64,000 nt of DNA from Rapana venosa (GCA_028751875.1 CM054154.1:54959997-55023996), one strand, 5' to 3'. Shown: positions 1-11,934, counted from the stretch's first letter. The notes: generated from the letters alone by a model not told the origin. Numbers and translations are program-made.

Positions 1-275
1 TTATCAAAGCATTTTTGGTGCATTTTGCAAAACTACCACTCTTACTAAAGTTAATTCCTAAATATTTAAAACTATTAACAACTTCTAAAGCTTTTCCATC
101 ATCGTAAACACGTTACGAGATCTATTGCGGCCGAATACCATGATTTTTGTTTTCACTGGATTCACAGCAAGTTACCACTGAGAACAGTAAGCATATAAAT
201 TGTCTAAAGCATCTTGTAACCCCTTCTTTGTATTAGAGAATAAAACAGTATCATAAGCATATAGCAAAATTAACA
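1..275 (-). mobile_element. Non-LTR retrotransposon RT fragment, running off left edge
   Basis: Read on the minus strand, this piece encodes the end of an RT palm domain: LYAYDTVLFSNTKKGLQ (the YADD catalytic box with D to Y), then VKTKIMVFGR and, after a frameshift, NSFKYLGINFSKSGSF. The order YADD, KTK.MVF, YLG is typical of LINE RTs and resembles the C-terminal half of the LINE at 14.7-18 kb. A stop and at least one frameshift make it a dead copy. The 5' side ends near position 275 in unrelated sequence. The 3' side lies outside the window. Confidence 0.7.
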
Positions 276-641
276 CACACACCAAAACCCTAGGGTGCAC
301 GCAAAAGATCCTGCTACTCAGGCCAGCGCCGGGTGGGCCAGGAAACACCAGCACACCAAGCACCCCCTCTCCAAATGTCGGAACACGGCCATCCCCAAGA
401 AAACACACACACACACAAACAAAAAGCAAACAAACAAACAAAAAACCAACAACAAACTGGTTGGTCACAAAATACACTGTCTTCAGTGGCTCCAACAGGG
501 ATCATTCATCACCAGCAATAGCATGTTATCATCATCATCATCATCATAGAAGGTTACCGTATACCTTCAATATCAGTGTGCAGCATTTGTACCAGAATAT
601 CATTCCATGGATGGAATACACATACATAAGCGAACCCACAC

Positions 642-676
<35 letters not shown>

Positions 677-844
677 CACACACACACACACACACACACA
701 AATGTAGGTGTGTGTGTGTGTTTGTACACGCGTTTACACACACACGTACTTATACACATATAAATCCACAGTGAATGCAGGTGTATACCTCACATCCAGT
801 CTACCCCTCCTCCTCCTCTCTCCTGCACCACTCTCCAATACTCC
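276..844. repeat. Simple-repeat-rich interval without a gene
   Basis: No coding similarity is visible. The stretch holds a short (ATC)n at 528-548, a long (CA)n at about 638-700 and a (GT)n at 707-721. The Cys/Val and His/Thr open frames across it are products of the dinucleotide repeats. Confidence 0.8.
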
Positions 845-1008
845 ACAACCCTGTAGAAAAAAATGGGTGGCGCGCTCTCCCGCTCTCCCCGGGGAGAGCA
901 GCCCGAATTTCACGGAGAGAAATCTGCCGTGACTTAAAGTGGTATGAAATGAAATCTGAGCGCTTTAATTTGTTGCTTTACAAGATTCAGCGCTATATAA
1001 ATTCCATA

Positions 1009-1046
<38 letters not shown>
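845..1046 (+). mobile_element. SINE-like element with L2-type 3' tail
   Basis: The body carries a perfect 18-bp palindrome at 882-899 (GCTCTCCCC/GGGGAGAGC). It is followed by a second short stem, CACGG...CCGTG, around 910-935. I recall this pair of hairpins from widespread molluscan SINEs, but I have not searched for it. From about 955 the sequence matches the 3' ends of the L2-like LINEs in this window (GCGCTTT, then AGCGCTATATAA.TTCCAT, then an (ATT)n tail at 1008-1046). The boundary at the left is uncertain. No tRNA-derived head is obvious. Confidence 0.55.
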
Positions 1047-1048
<2 letters not shown>

Positions 1049-1089
1049 CCTGTGTATATAGACCGAAGAAAGATGCACCATCGTTATCA

Positions 1090-1230
1090 TGTTGCCACAC
1101 ACACACATGCACACAACACTTACACACTCGATCGCGCGCGCACAAACATATACACACAAGCAGCTACGCACGCAAGCACACACACACACACACACACACA
1201 CACCACACAACACACACACACACACACCCC
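1090..1230. repeat. (CA)n-rich compound microsatellite
   Basis: There are tracts of CA dinucleotides at 1097-1120 and 1176-1230, interrupted by CG-containing variants. The end of this tract supplies the target-site duplication of the next element. Confidence 0.85.
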
Positions 1231-1236
1231 GCGCAT

Positions 1237-1372
1237 GATTAGACTACTTTCCCCGCACATTTTTCAGTAGGACCTCCACCACCACCTCAATTCTCACACA
1301 CCCCTCATATATTTTTTTTCTCGTCTAATATCACTGAGAGTGAACAGACGTAAAATCGAAAACAACAACAAC
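1237..1372 (+). mobile_element. ~140-bp SINE-like element, copy 1, with target duplication
   Basis: This is flanked by the 10-bp direct repeat CCCCGCGCAT at 1227-1236 and 1373-1382. It is homologous along its whole length to 3970-4116. Its last ~50 bp (GTCTAATATCACTGAGAGTG...AACAACAAC) match the 3' terminus of the RNase H LINE ending at 30,600. The segment upstream of those 50 bp does not match that LINE's 3' UTR, so it is not merely a truncated LINE. No RNA polymerase III promoter boxes were identified with certainty. Confidence 0.6.
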
Positions 1373-1382
1373 CCCCGCGCAT

Positions 1383-2029
1383 ATATGCGCTCGCGAATGC
1401 ACGTACAAACGAATGCGACCCCAGACACAGTCACACACAAACACACGCACACACTTTTGTGCACGCTTGCAAATACAAAAATTACACCTATGCTTACTTG
1501 TACGCTCAAACATGCAGCCACACATGCTTGGGCACTTAAACAATTCTCTTATGTTTTGCTGAGGAGCAAGAACCTGCCCATGAAAATAATGTTTGTTGGT
1601 GATCAGTTTTGCACGGTGATGCCGTCACAGAGACTATCCCGACATCATCAGAGCTTGATACTAGTGCGTTATAAGTCCAGGCATATTCCAGGTTTCTCAC
1701 AAGAAACTACAACTGTGGTCTCTTTCCTACCTATTTACAACAAAGACATGAGAAAATAGCCAAGTGGCAGTCACCAATACCATCACCGTCAATACAATCA
1801 CACAACAACAGCAGGTACAATAAATAAGCGAAGGAACAATAAATAAGTAAAGGAACCAGTAGGTGGGGAGGGGGGGGGCAACAAAGGGAAGTAACACAAT
1901 AATACTTATGTACACAAACAGTCATGTAGTTATGAACACATTACACTCCTGCCCTCTCCACCACCCCCCCCCCCCCCCCTCCCCACCCCACTCCTACCTG
2001 CCACCCACATTTTCCCAGTAATTATCAGC
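1383..2029. other. No gene recognised; poly-C tracts
   Basis: CA-rich sequence continues to about 1460. The rest is apparently unique DNA with a G-run near 1868-1878 and a C-run at 1963-1979. I see no coding similarity on either strand. Confidence 0.6.
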
Positions 2030-2477
2030 TGCATTTCATTACTTAACTTTTTGTCAATGTCCATCTCTAGTTCTAGCCGTAGAATTTTTCCGTTTTTCGA
2101 GCTGGCTATGGTTTTCCCGTTGGACAACTAGGCGGACATGGTAGCGGAATGCCTACTCACTCCATGCAGCAGTCCGTAGTTGGCCTGTGTCGTCAGGTCC
2201 TCCTCTCCCACAGAGATGCCGGACTGCTTCAGCTTTCTCCTGGCTGTCAGCACCAGGCCTCTCTGTCGGCGGGAGTGGAAACGTACCAGGATGGGACGTG
2301 GTCTGCCCCTGCCACAGTAGCCCTTCCTGACCGGTGAGCGATGTCTAGGTCTGCCACAGAGACTGACACCCCCAGCTTCTTGGAGAAGATGTCCACACAG
2401 TCCTCCACACTTTCTTCTCCCCGGGCCTCCTGCACGCCAAACACCCGCAAATTGCACTGCTCCTGGTCGTTGAGGGG
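2030..2477 (-). pseudogene. LINE ORF1 relic (RRM-like and C-terminal domain)
   Basis: On the minus strand three frames stitch together an L1-type ORF1 core: RVFGVQEARGEESVEDCVD, then FSKKLGVSVSVADLDIAHRS, then RPILVRFHSRRQRGLVL and ARRKLKQSGISVGEDL. Finally, past a stop, comes LSNGKTIASSKNGKILRLEL. The arrangement F-GV-E, KLGV...DI..AHR and RPI.V.FHS is that of LINE ORF1 RNA-binding proteins. The same protein family is seen at 52.7-54.0 kb and 60.7-61.7 kb. Frameshifts and stops show it is dead. It abuts an L2 scrap at 2478. Confidence 0.7.
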
Positions 2478-2970
2478 AAGAAATCTTAGATTTGGAATAA
2501 ATATGTCTTGAGACTGGATCTAAAAGTGTCATAAATAGGCTTTGGCGAAAGGAGAGAGGGAGGTCACTCCACATCACTGGACCAGAAACAGAGAATGAGC
2601 GACGGCCAACAGTGATTGGCTGAATCTCGGTATTCTAAGCACACGGTATCTGCAGCAGAGCGGAGAGAACGTGAAGGAGTGTACAGGTGAAGACATTCAC
2701 AGAGGTAGGAGGGAGCTGTTTAGAGAAGACATTTGTAACAGAGGGTACTGATCTTACAGTTAACTCTCTGTGGCATAGGCAGCCAGTGGAGAGATTGCAA
2801 GAGAGGAGTTATGTGCTCAGATTTTCTCTTTCTGAGGACAAGTCGAGCTGCAGAGGATTTTTTATACGTTGAAGGGAGTGGATAGATGATGCTGGCAGAC
2901 CAGCCAAAAGAGAATTGCAATAGTCCAGACGTGAGAGAATGAGAGACATAATGAGTTTGGATGTTGCAAT
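2478..2970 (-). mobile_element. L2/CR1-like LINE fragment (RT C-terminal region)
   Basis: The minus strand encodes the C-terminal part of the same L2-like ORF seen at 46-50 kb and 54-57.8 kb: [48 protein letters not shown] and, downstream, MMWSDLPLSFRQSLFM. It is truncated at both ends, with neither the (ATT)n tail nor the catalytic palm present. Confidence 0.75.
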
Positions 2971-3262
2971 ATACCTTGCTCAACACCATTAAATCATGTA
3001 CCCTACTATTAAAATATGGAATACCACAAGGGTCTGTTTGAGGCCCACTTTTATTCTCTATAATGACCTTCCAATCTACATCAACGAATTTTTTTTTTGC
3101 GATGGCACTACAATTCATACTTGTTACACCAGTCGAAGCAAAATATCTACCTCATTACAAAGTAACCTTGATTCTCTAAGCAAATGGTGCAATTATAACC
3201 ATATGTCACTTAATATCCAAAAGACCAGTCATATTTATTACACCAAGACAAATCATGACAAC
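2971..3262 (+). mobile_element. Jockey/CR1-like RT palm fragment
   Basis: The plus strand reads KYGIPQGSV*GPLLF, then NDLPIYINEFFFCDGTTIHT and SNLDSLSKWCNYNHMSLNIQ. This is RT motif B followed by the catalytic box, degraded from a FADDT type to FCDGT, and the typical WC..N.MSLN.QK helix. Position 3262 is an abrupt junction with the tail of the Rex1-like LINE. The protein may continue at 6776 (VNNYTIEEIVNHKLLGI), which would make the Rex1-like element an insertion into this LINE. Confidence 0.7.
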
Positions 3263-3416
3263 TAGTCAAGTCAAGTCAAGTCAAAAACACTTTAATCATC
3301 CCATGAAGGGCAATTACAATACTGACAGGCAGATTGATAAACATCAAAAATATCAAAGACACAAAAGCTATATTCCATAGTGGTTTTCAAATGACTTCAA
3401 TAAAATGTCACGAACA

Positions 3417-3781
3417 CATACACACACACACACACACACACACCAACACACACACACACACACACACACACTACCAACACAACATCGCACACACACACAC
3501 ACACACAACGTCGCACGCACGCACGCACACACATCAATTGTGAACACAATTTTAAAACCCATTGACTAAAGACATAAAAACTTATTTTTTACGCACGCAT
3601 ATACGCAGCACGTACACAAACACGTAGGTGTGTGTGCGAACACGCCCAGCACACCCACACCATACACCAATATATGAATTCAATGTTTTAAGACCGTTGA
3701 CTAGATAACAGACTTATTTTACACACCCACGCACCCACCCACACACACCCACGCACCCACCCACACACACCCACACACACA
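3417..3781. repeat. (CA)n and (CACCCA)n microsatellites
   Basis: CA tracts lie at 3417-3471 and 3489-3530, with a CGCA variant near 3513-3527. A CACCCA-type tract lies at 3721-3781. They fall within the presumed 3' untranslated part of the Rex1-like LINE. Confidence 0.85.
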
Positions 3782-3969
3782 TAATTATGTATTGACTACA
3801 CTCATAACAATGACAATCAGGCAAGTAATTCAGAGAAATGTAAAAACTAGGTAGTCAACATCATTGTGAATTCAGAATTCGAATGCTTACTGGCACAAAA
3901 GAATTTCTTTTTCTGTTAGTTTTGCTGATGGGGCACTGAAAACGGCGTTCCGAAGGCAACAACTGAAAT

Positions 3970-4116
3970 TCCTTTTAGACTACTTTTCCCCCCTCGCTTT
4001 TTTCAGTAGGGCCTCCACCACCACCTCAATACTCATACACCCCTTGTATATAAGTGTGGGTTTTTTTTCTCGTCTAATATCACTGAGAGTGAACAGACGT
4101 AAAATCGAAGACAACA
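3970..4116 (+). mobile_element. ~140-bp SINE-like element, copy 2, with target duplication
   Basis: This is the second copy of the element at 1237-1372, homologous end to end, with a small internal insertion before the T-run. It is flanked by ACAACTGAAAT (3959-3969) and ACAACTAAAAT (4117-4127), one mismatch. Removing it restores the Rex1-like reading FPDF-QLLPS on the minus strand, which shows that the insertion came after that LINE. The terminal stem-loop lies at 4072-4098. Confidence 0.65.
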
Positions 4117-4785
4117 ACAACTAAAATCTGGAAACAAAGCATGGGAAGGATCAGCCAAAATGGCTGTGGCTTTGCCTACAAGCTGCTGATTGCAGAACGA
4201 CATGAGATCTCTTTGTTCTTTTCAAATTATTTTTGAGAAGATTCTTACAATTCTCTGCAGGCCATTCTTGTTTTTAACACTAAGGTTATTGTACCAACAA
4301 ATGAAAGCAAAACTTAGAACACTCTCTATGTAAGACTTGTAAAACAAGGAAAGAAATGCTTTTGTCTACAAAAAGTGAGTTCAGTTTCCTCAGAAAAATA
4401 CAGACGTTGTTGTCCTTTTTGACAATAGCGTCATGTTAACGTCTCAGTTTAACTTGTGGTCAAAACAGTTCCCAATACTTATAGTTCAAAACGTTTTTCA
4501 ACTTCTGAATAGGATAATAATATTCTTTGGAGTATGCCCTGATCTTCTGAAGTCGATAGGCAGGTCTTTAGTTTTAGAAACATTTAGCTCCAGATAGGCC
4601 TCGTCACACCAGTGTACGAACTCGGGGAGGGCTGGACCGTGGTCTAAGACTGATCCAGATAAGAGAGATAACAGAGCACTGTTGGCTGCGAACTTTACCA
4701 GAAAGGAATTTCCATAGTTGCTTCTGCAATCATCTGTGTATAGAATGTACAGAAGTGGTGAGAGGACGCAACCCTGCAGAGAACC

Positions 4786-6683
4786 TATCTATCTATCTAT
4801 CCGTCCCGTAGTCTGACGACCGTGGGGGCACCCTCAAAGACTCAACAACCAGTTCCCTCCATTCCTCTCTCTGTTCTGCCTTTCTCAGGGTTTTGTTGAG
4901 TTCTAGGCCTGTCCATTCGCTGATGTTATCCTCCCAGCTCTTCCTTGGTCTGCCTCTTCTTCTTCCTCCTTGGACAGTGCCTTGCAAAACTGTCTTTGTA
5001 ATTCCTTGGGATCTTGTGACATGCCCATAACCATTTAAGTTTACGCTTTTTTCGCGATCGTTAGAAGGTTCTCATAGGTCCAATGGTTTGCTGGATTCTG
5101 TTATGCACGCTTTCGTTGCTTATGTGGTCTTTGTAGGAATGCCAAGGAGTCTCCGAAAGCATCTTATCTCCACTGCCTGTACTCTTCTCTCCAAATCTGC
5201 AGTCAGGGTCCATGATTCACAGGCATACAGAAATATGGATATGACAAGGGAGCGCATTAGTCTGATCTTGGAGATAAGTGAGATATTCTTATCTCTCCAG
5301 ATGGTGTTTAGTTTTGACAAAGCTGTTATTGTCTGTGCAGTCCTGCATACTACTTCTGGCTTGGATCCCTGGTCTGATACAATGGCTCCCAGGTACTTGA
5401 AGCTTTGAACTGTTTCCAGCTTCTGGTCATTAACCCTGATATCAGTGCTAATGCCGTTGGTGTTATTAGTCATCAGTTTGGTCTTCTCTGCACTGATTTC
5501 CATGCCGTATGTTTTGGAGGCCTTATCCAAGTGTTCTGTTAGGCTGGCAAGCTCTTTTTCTGATCCTGCTATTCCATCAATGTCATCTGCAAAGCGGAGG
5601 TTTGTGATCGTTCTGCCACCAATGCTGACTGATCCTTCATGATGTTCCAGTGCATCAGCCATGATTCTCTCAAGGAAGATGTTGAAAAGAGTGGGTGAGA
5701 GTAGACAGCCCTGCCTTACTCCAACTGTTGTTCGAAACCATTCTCCAATGTTGTTGTTGTAGTACACTGCACTGGTGGCCTCGCTGTACAGCTGTTTGAT
5801 GACTCTGATCAGGTTTGCATTGATGCTGTACAAATTCATGGTTGCCCACAAAGCTGCATGCCTCACCCTGTCAAATGCCTTCTTAAAATCGATAAATACG
5901 TGGTAAAGGTCTTGTTGATGTTGAAGGTACCGCTCACATAGTATTCTGAGGTTGAATATCTGTTCTGTTGTGCTGCGCCCTGCTCTGAAACCTGCTTGTT
6001 CCTCAGCAGTGATGGTCTCTGCTTGTGGCTTCAGTCTATTCAATATTATCTGCAGCATGACCTTGCTTGGGTGACATATGAGGCTGATTGTGCGGTAATT
6101 ATGGCATTGTTGTAGATTTCCTTTCTTGGGGAGGGTGATGATGAGTGACTGTGTCCATGGTGTTGGCCATTTTCCTGTCTGCCAGATCTTGTTGCAGATT
6201 CTTAGTAGGGCGCTGATCATGGCTTCCCCTCCAGCTTGGACCAACTCAGCTGGAATGTTGTCAGCCCCTGCTGACTTCCCCTTTTTCAGCGATCTGACTG
6301 CTGTTTCCACTTCTTCTCGGAGGATAGGGTGACTGTCTGTGTCTTTGCTTTCGGGTACATTAAGGACTTCTGGATCTCCTGCGGTTCTATAGTTATACAG
6401 GTCGGAGCAGTATTCTGTCCATCTGTTCAGAATATCCTGGTCGTCAGTGAGACACTTCCCATTTTTGTCTTGGATTGTTAAACCTTTTCCCTGTTTTGTG
6501 CTAGTCAGGTCTTTCACCAGCTGATATGCTTTCTTGCTATTGTTTTTCTTGATGTTCTCTTCAATGTCTTGGCACTGTTCACCGATCCATTTATCTTTTG
6601 CCTCCGTCATGGACTTCCTGATTCTTTTGTTGACTGCCCTATATTGTTCTGCTCTTTCTTTTGTTTCATTTTCTTTTGTTTCA
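4786..6683 (-). mobile_element. RTE-1: RTE/BovB-like LINE, 5'-truncated, with target duplication
   Basis: The element is flanked by an exact 11-bp direct repeat, TGCAGAGAACC (4775-4785 and 6684-6694). Excising it re-joins the Rex1-like protein (TGSL-QGCVLSP). It carries the RT and C-terminal domains of an RTE/BovB-type protein and ends 3' in a (TATC)n tail at 4786-4801, i.e. (GATA)n in its own sense. It is highly similar to RTE-3 at 25.6 kb, including the last residues before the tail, so the family was probably active recently. Confidence 0.9.
4790..6683 (-). pseudogene. RTE-type reverse transcriptase (partial, mostly open)
   Basis: A long open stretch (about 6680 to 5120) starts in the EN-RT linker with EQYRAVNKRIRKSM. 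It holds motif A HVFIDFKKAFDRV, motif B VGVRQGCLLSPTLFNIF, catalytic box LRFADDID, KYLGAIVSDQG and YACESWTLTADLERRVQAVE. After one frameshift near 5120 the C-terminal domain follows: KRKLKWYGHVTRS, GGRRRGRPRKSWEDNI and [17 protein letters not shown]. This replicates the element by target-primed reverse transcription. The EN domain is absent because of 5' truncation, so the copy could not act alone. The intact FADD indicates little decay. Confidence 0.85.
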
Positions 6684-6775
6684 TGCAGAGAACCAGTGCA
6701 GGTAAATCTAACTAAAGAAGATATTTTGTTGGCCAAAACACGCTGTGGTCTTTTGGTTAAAAATTCAATCAGCCC

Positions 6776-7025
6776 CCTATATCTGTTAACAATTACACTA
6801 TTGAGGAAATTGTTAACCACAAACTTCTAGGTATTATGATCAACAACAGCATTTCATGGATGGCACACATAAATAAATCGTGCAAAACAGTTTCCAAACA
6901 AATGTACCAACTTTGCAAACACTTTTGCAAAGAAAAAAACACTTTATCAACATCCATGCCAAAAAACTATTTCTACTGAACAGTATACTATGCATCTGGT
7001 ACATATATTTTTTCCTTATGTGAGG
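6776..7025 (+). mobile_element. Jockey/CR1-like RT post-palm fragment
   Basis: The plus strand reads SVNNYTIEEIVNHKLLGIMI, NNSISWMAHINKSCKTVSKQ, MYQLCKHF and MPKNYFY. This is the standard LINE segment following the palm (KLLG..I...LSW..HI...CK..SK...L). It may continue the RT piece at 2971-3262, with the Rex1-like LINE inserted between, and may precede the C-terminus at 10,071-10,220. Confidence 0.65.
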
Positions 7026-7822
7026 CAATTCCCGTCCTTATCTTCGATGTTGGTGACTCTTGCCTGCTTCTACTTTGTGAGCTCTTTTTACAATTTGAAA
7101 GGCTCTTCTGCTGTTGCTCTCAGACAAATGTTCTTCAATATCTGAGCATTGTTTCTCAATCCATTCTTCTTTGGCCTTTTTCATGTCTTTCTTGATCTTT
7201 TTGTTGATCTCTCTGTATTCTCCTGCTCCTGTTGTGTACTTGACACTCTTCAGTTCACTTCGTTTTATCACACATGTCCAGGATTTTATCTGTGACCCAT
7301 AGTTGTTTTTTCTGGTTGTGCTTGCCAAATAGTTCATTTGCTGTTTCCGTCATCGCTGCATTGAAGCTGTTGGTTATTTATTGTCTCTGCATCCTTATCC
7401 AGTGAAAGCAGTGCAGCACATTTTCTGCATATTTTTGCTTGGAAGGATTCTGTAATGGTAGAGTCCTTCAATCTTTCTAGGTTGAAGTTTATTCTGATAT
7501 TCTTTGGCTTGCTGATCTTTTTCAGCCGGATTCTGAAGTTCAGGATCACCAGGTCGTGGTCACTGCCCACATATGCACCTGGACATGTCCTCCACTTGTC
7601 TCTGTTGATGCCAGATCTGAACCGGTTTTGTTCCAGTATGTAGTCGATCTGGTTGTGATGGGTTCCATTAGGTGCATGCCAGCGTCGGGATGCCTTGTGT
7701 TCCCCAGGGGTGTTTGCAAGCACCATGTCGTTGTAGCTGGCAAATTCCAGTAGTCTGAGTCCTCTTTCGTTGGTAGCTGTATTACAGGAGGGTCCACAGA
7801 ATTTGCTCCAGTCTTTCAGTGT

Positions 7823-9323
<1,501 letters not shown>

Positions 9324-10070
9324 TTAAGTGTGTCAGCGCCCACCTTAGCATTCCAGTTTCCCTGAATGACCAGGATGTCTTTCTTGTTAACCTTTTTGAT
9401 GATGCCCTGAAGTTGCATGTAAAATTCCTCTACTACTTCATCATCATGATCTGATGTTGGCGCGAAAGCTTGTACCACCGTGATGTTGAAAGGGGCTGCT
9501 CTGAGGCGGATGGTTATAAGTCTACTGGTTACTGGGCAGCACAAGAGCACTGAGTTGTTGGTGTTCTTGTTGACAAGGAAGCCTACGCCACTGGTGTGCT
9601 TGTCAAATTCACCACTGTAGTAGAGTACATGTCCATCGTCGGTGAGATGTTCACCAAGATTCTTCCATCTGACTTCACAGAGGCCCACTATGTGCCAGGC
9701 GTACTTCTTCAGTTCGTGGGTAAGTTCTTGTAGCTTTCCTGTTTGGGCAAGTGTTTTGATGTTCCATGTTGCCATGGTAACGTAATCTTTTCTGAAGATT
9801 TGAGTTCCACCAGTAGCATACTTTTCACCTCTGCCCTGATGGGAGACAGAAGGCGCGGTGGTCCTCGTTGACCCGGGCAACAACCAATCTTGTATGGTCA
9901 CTGGTGTTTTCTTCATCTCATGCAGTGTGTCTGGGGCGATTACAGCCAGGTGGAGCCCGTCCCTCTCCTGGCTGTGTTTTATGGATCGGGGTTGGCTCCT
10001 CCACATGGAACAGGTAGTGCTGGTTTACATGGCTGCGAGTAGCAGGAGAAACCCCCTGACCTGACTATTC

Positions 10071-10720
10071 AACAACATAGCAAGAATTAACCTCTTTAAA
10101 TCAAGCCTCACATACTCAGGTAGCCTACTCTGGATCATGCTGCCAACACACATGAAAACATCCCAAAGTAAAGAAACTTTCAAGAAAGCCATTTTTACCC
10201 AACTCAAAAGTACTAATTAATTTGCTAACAGTGCTTTTATTACATGTTCATAAGAGATTTTATAATCAACCAATGGTCACAATGTCAATATGATCTTACC
10301 TTGATGAAATAATCAAAACACGCAAAAGGGTTATCCATCCCAGATTCACTTGAATTAGCCATTGTTGATTTATATGTTTGGTACTTTTACCAACGTTTGG
10401 TGATGTAAAAATGTGTAGGTTACAGCTGAGTTAGACAATATTCCATATTGATGTATTTGGATCAATTGAAAGGGAGTATGTGTCATATTCATTAATGGTA
10501 TCTGTATTTGTTCTTGGTTTGTTCAGATAATCAAGTAAATTGTTTTAAATGGTATTTAATGGATTGAATGTAATTTAATCTTAAAGTTTATACTATTAGC
10601 AATAACTTGAAAATCTAGTACTAAAAATTGTTTTAGCTTCTATGTTAGAATTTGTAATTTTGTGTTTATCCATTAAATTTTGTGTTTATCATTAATCCAC
10701 ATTGATGCTGTCCTTGTTGA
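10071..10720 (+). mobile_element. LINE C-terminus and probable 3' UTR
   Basis: An open reading through 10,071-10,220 gives NNIARINLFKSSLTYSGSLL, WIMLPTHMKTSQSKETFKKA and IFTQLKSTN, ending at a TAA. The pattern YSG.LLW..LP..K...S...FK is the end of Jockey/CR1-type RT proteins. The following ~500 bp is AT-rich, without coding signal, and probably the element's 3' UTR. RTE-2 abuts it at about 10,065. Confidence 0.6.
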
Positions 10721-10762
10721 TATAGATATATATACCACACAAAGTGAAAGCATAACAACCAG

Positions 10763-10820
10763 CATAATAAATGTTCCCCAATATTTCGGCTTTCGCCTTC
10801 CTCAGGGGGGGGTTATTATG
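10763..10820 (-). other. Hammerhead-like hairpin motif (candidate)
   Basis: The ends CATAATAA (10,763-10,770) and TTATTATG (10,813-10,820) form a perfect 8-bp inverted repeat. On the minus strand the interior reads CTGAGGA, a GGC-GAAA-GCC hairpin, then GAAA. This order resembles a hammerhead ribozyme core (CUGANGA, stem II, GAAA). Stem III would be ATATT/AACAT with one mismatch. A C-run lies between the outer stem and the core, which is not canonical. Function is not shown. Confidence 0.25.
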
Positions 10821-10881
10821 ACGTGATGGAATGACGTCAATCTCAATTTTACATCATTGTGAAATTTTTTGTATGACATTT

Positions 10882-10883
<2 letters not shown>

Positions 10884-10942
<59 letters not shown>

Positions 10943-10968
10943 CATATTTAGATATATATATATATATA
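10884..10968. repeat. (AT)n microsatellite
   Basis: A long AT dinucleotide tract runs from about 10,884 to 10,939, followed after a short break by a second tract to about 10,968. Confidence 0.9.
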
Positions 10969-11934
10969 TAATACAGTGAGGAAAAACAAGTGCAGGTAAC
11001 CAGTTACAACTTCATTCCCATCATAAAAATGATTTTTGTCCAAGATTCGAACAAAAATGTTCACTACAAAGTAAAACTTTGAAGGCAGCATTTGGGGAAT
11101 AATTAAGTAAGGACCATGCCTTAAGCCTTATGTGACTCAATTTTCAGTTCCTGGTTGAGCACTGTTCAGAGGTCCCGGCAGTGTTTGAAACCTCCTCACA
11201 CATCCTCTGTGGTATGTAACAGCAAGTCACCCTCCATAATTCAGAAGTGTCTATTGCTGCCCTAAGAATAAATAGATATTCTTGTGGCCTACCACCGCTG
11301 CCAGCAAAGATGAAAAATAGAAAAGAGAAGGAAAATATAAATGGCCAAAAAATGTATATTAAAATAAGTGACTAACAAATCTTTGTACCTTGTAATCTTT
11401 GGGGATCCTCTTTCCTATCAAAAGGATGCAAGGGAGATCATAAAGTCTTTATCCAGGCAATGGGTCTGTTTTAGCTGGATAACAATGTTAATCCAAACAT
11501 TGTCAGACACTTTTGTGTGTTGACACAGGCAGAGGAAGTTGAAAATAAACGGCCTTTACTTGTATCTCAGAAGAGATACTATTCCCCACTTGACCAATCA
11601 TTAAATATATATACATATATGCACCAGCTTAGAGAAGATACGATTTGAGTTATTTATCTTATGATCGTTTGTATGCTAGATTTAGTGTGATAGGGAGATA
11701 ATTATATTATCTCCCGTGATATCAGAGTGTTATGTTTCTAAACTGGAACACATCTGTGAAATGTGGGACACTGTGTTTTTAGGAAGCGACAGTTGGTGTC
11801 CGTGACCTTCATCGTGGTTGTTGGAGTGATCCTTGCACCACCATTGTTATGCTGAGAACTGCACTATCTGATGATGAGAGGGTATCAATACTGTTAAATA
11901 GATACTATTACTTCAGGTGATTCAATATGGAGAT

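Larger units (their letters stand above)
3263..6775 (-). mobile_element. Rex1-like LINE, interrupted by two insertions
   Basis: On the minus strand, FLTKRPQRVLANKISSLVRF (about 6775-6695) continues across RTE-1 to TGSLQGCVLSPLLYILYTDD (about 4783 downward). It then runs through FVHWCDEAYLELNVSKTKDL and DFRRSGHTP to ALFPDF at 4128. After the short insert it resumes with QLLPSERRFSVPH near 3965. The QGCVLSPLLY and LNVSKTK..P.DFRR motifs are those of Rex1/Babar-type RTs. The catalytic FADD is changed to FAAN. The 3' end is an (AGTCA)n tail at 3263-3282. The 3' UTR carries (CA)n and (CACCCA)n. The 5' part is truncated. Confidence 0.6.

Noticed and set aside
461..763. His/Thr- and Cys/Val-rich ORFs over (CA)n/(GT)n tracts here, and likewise at about 1100, 3420, 45,240, 51,400 and 62,320
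   Set aside because: They are translations of dinucleotide and tetranucleotide repeats, open in several frames on both strands at once, with no non-repeat domain.
5120..6820. 566-residue minus-strand ORF as one protein
   Set aside because: Its first ~45 residues (above position 6694) belong to the Rex1-like LINE and the adjoining junction. The RTE protein begins only inside the target duplication at 6683.
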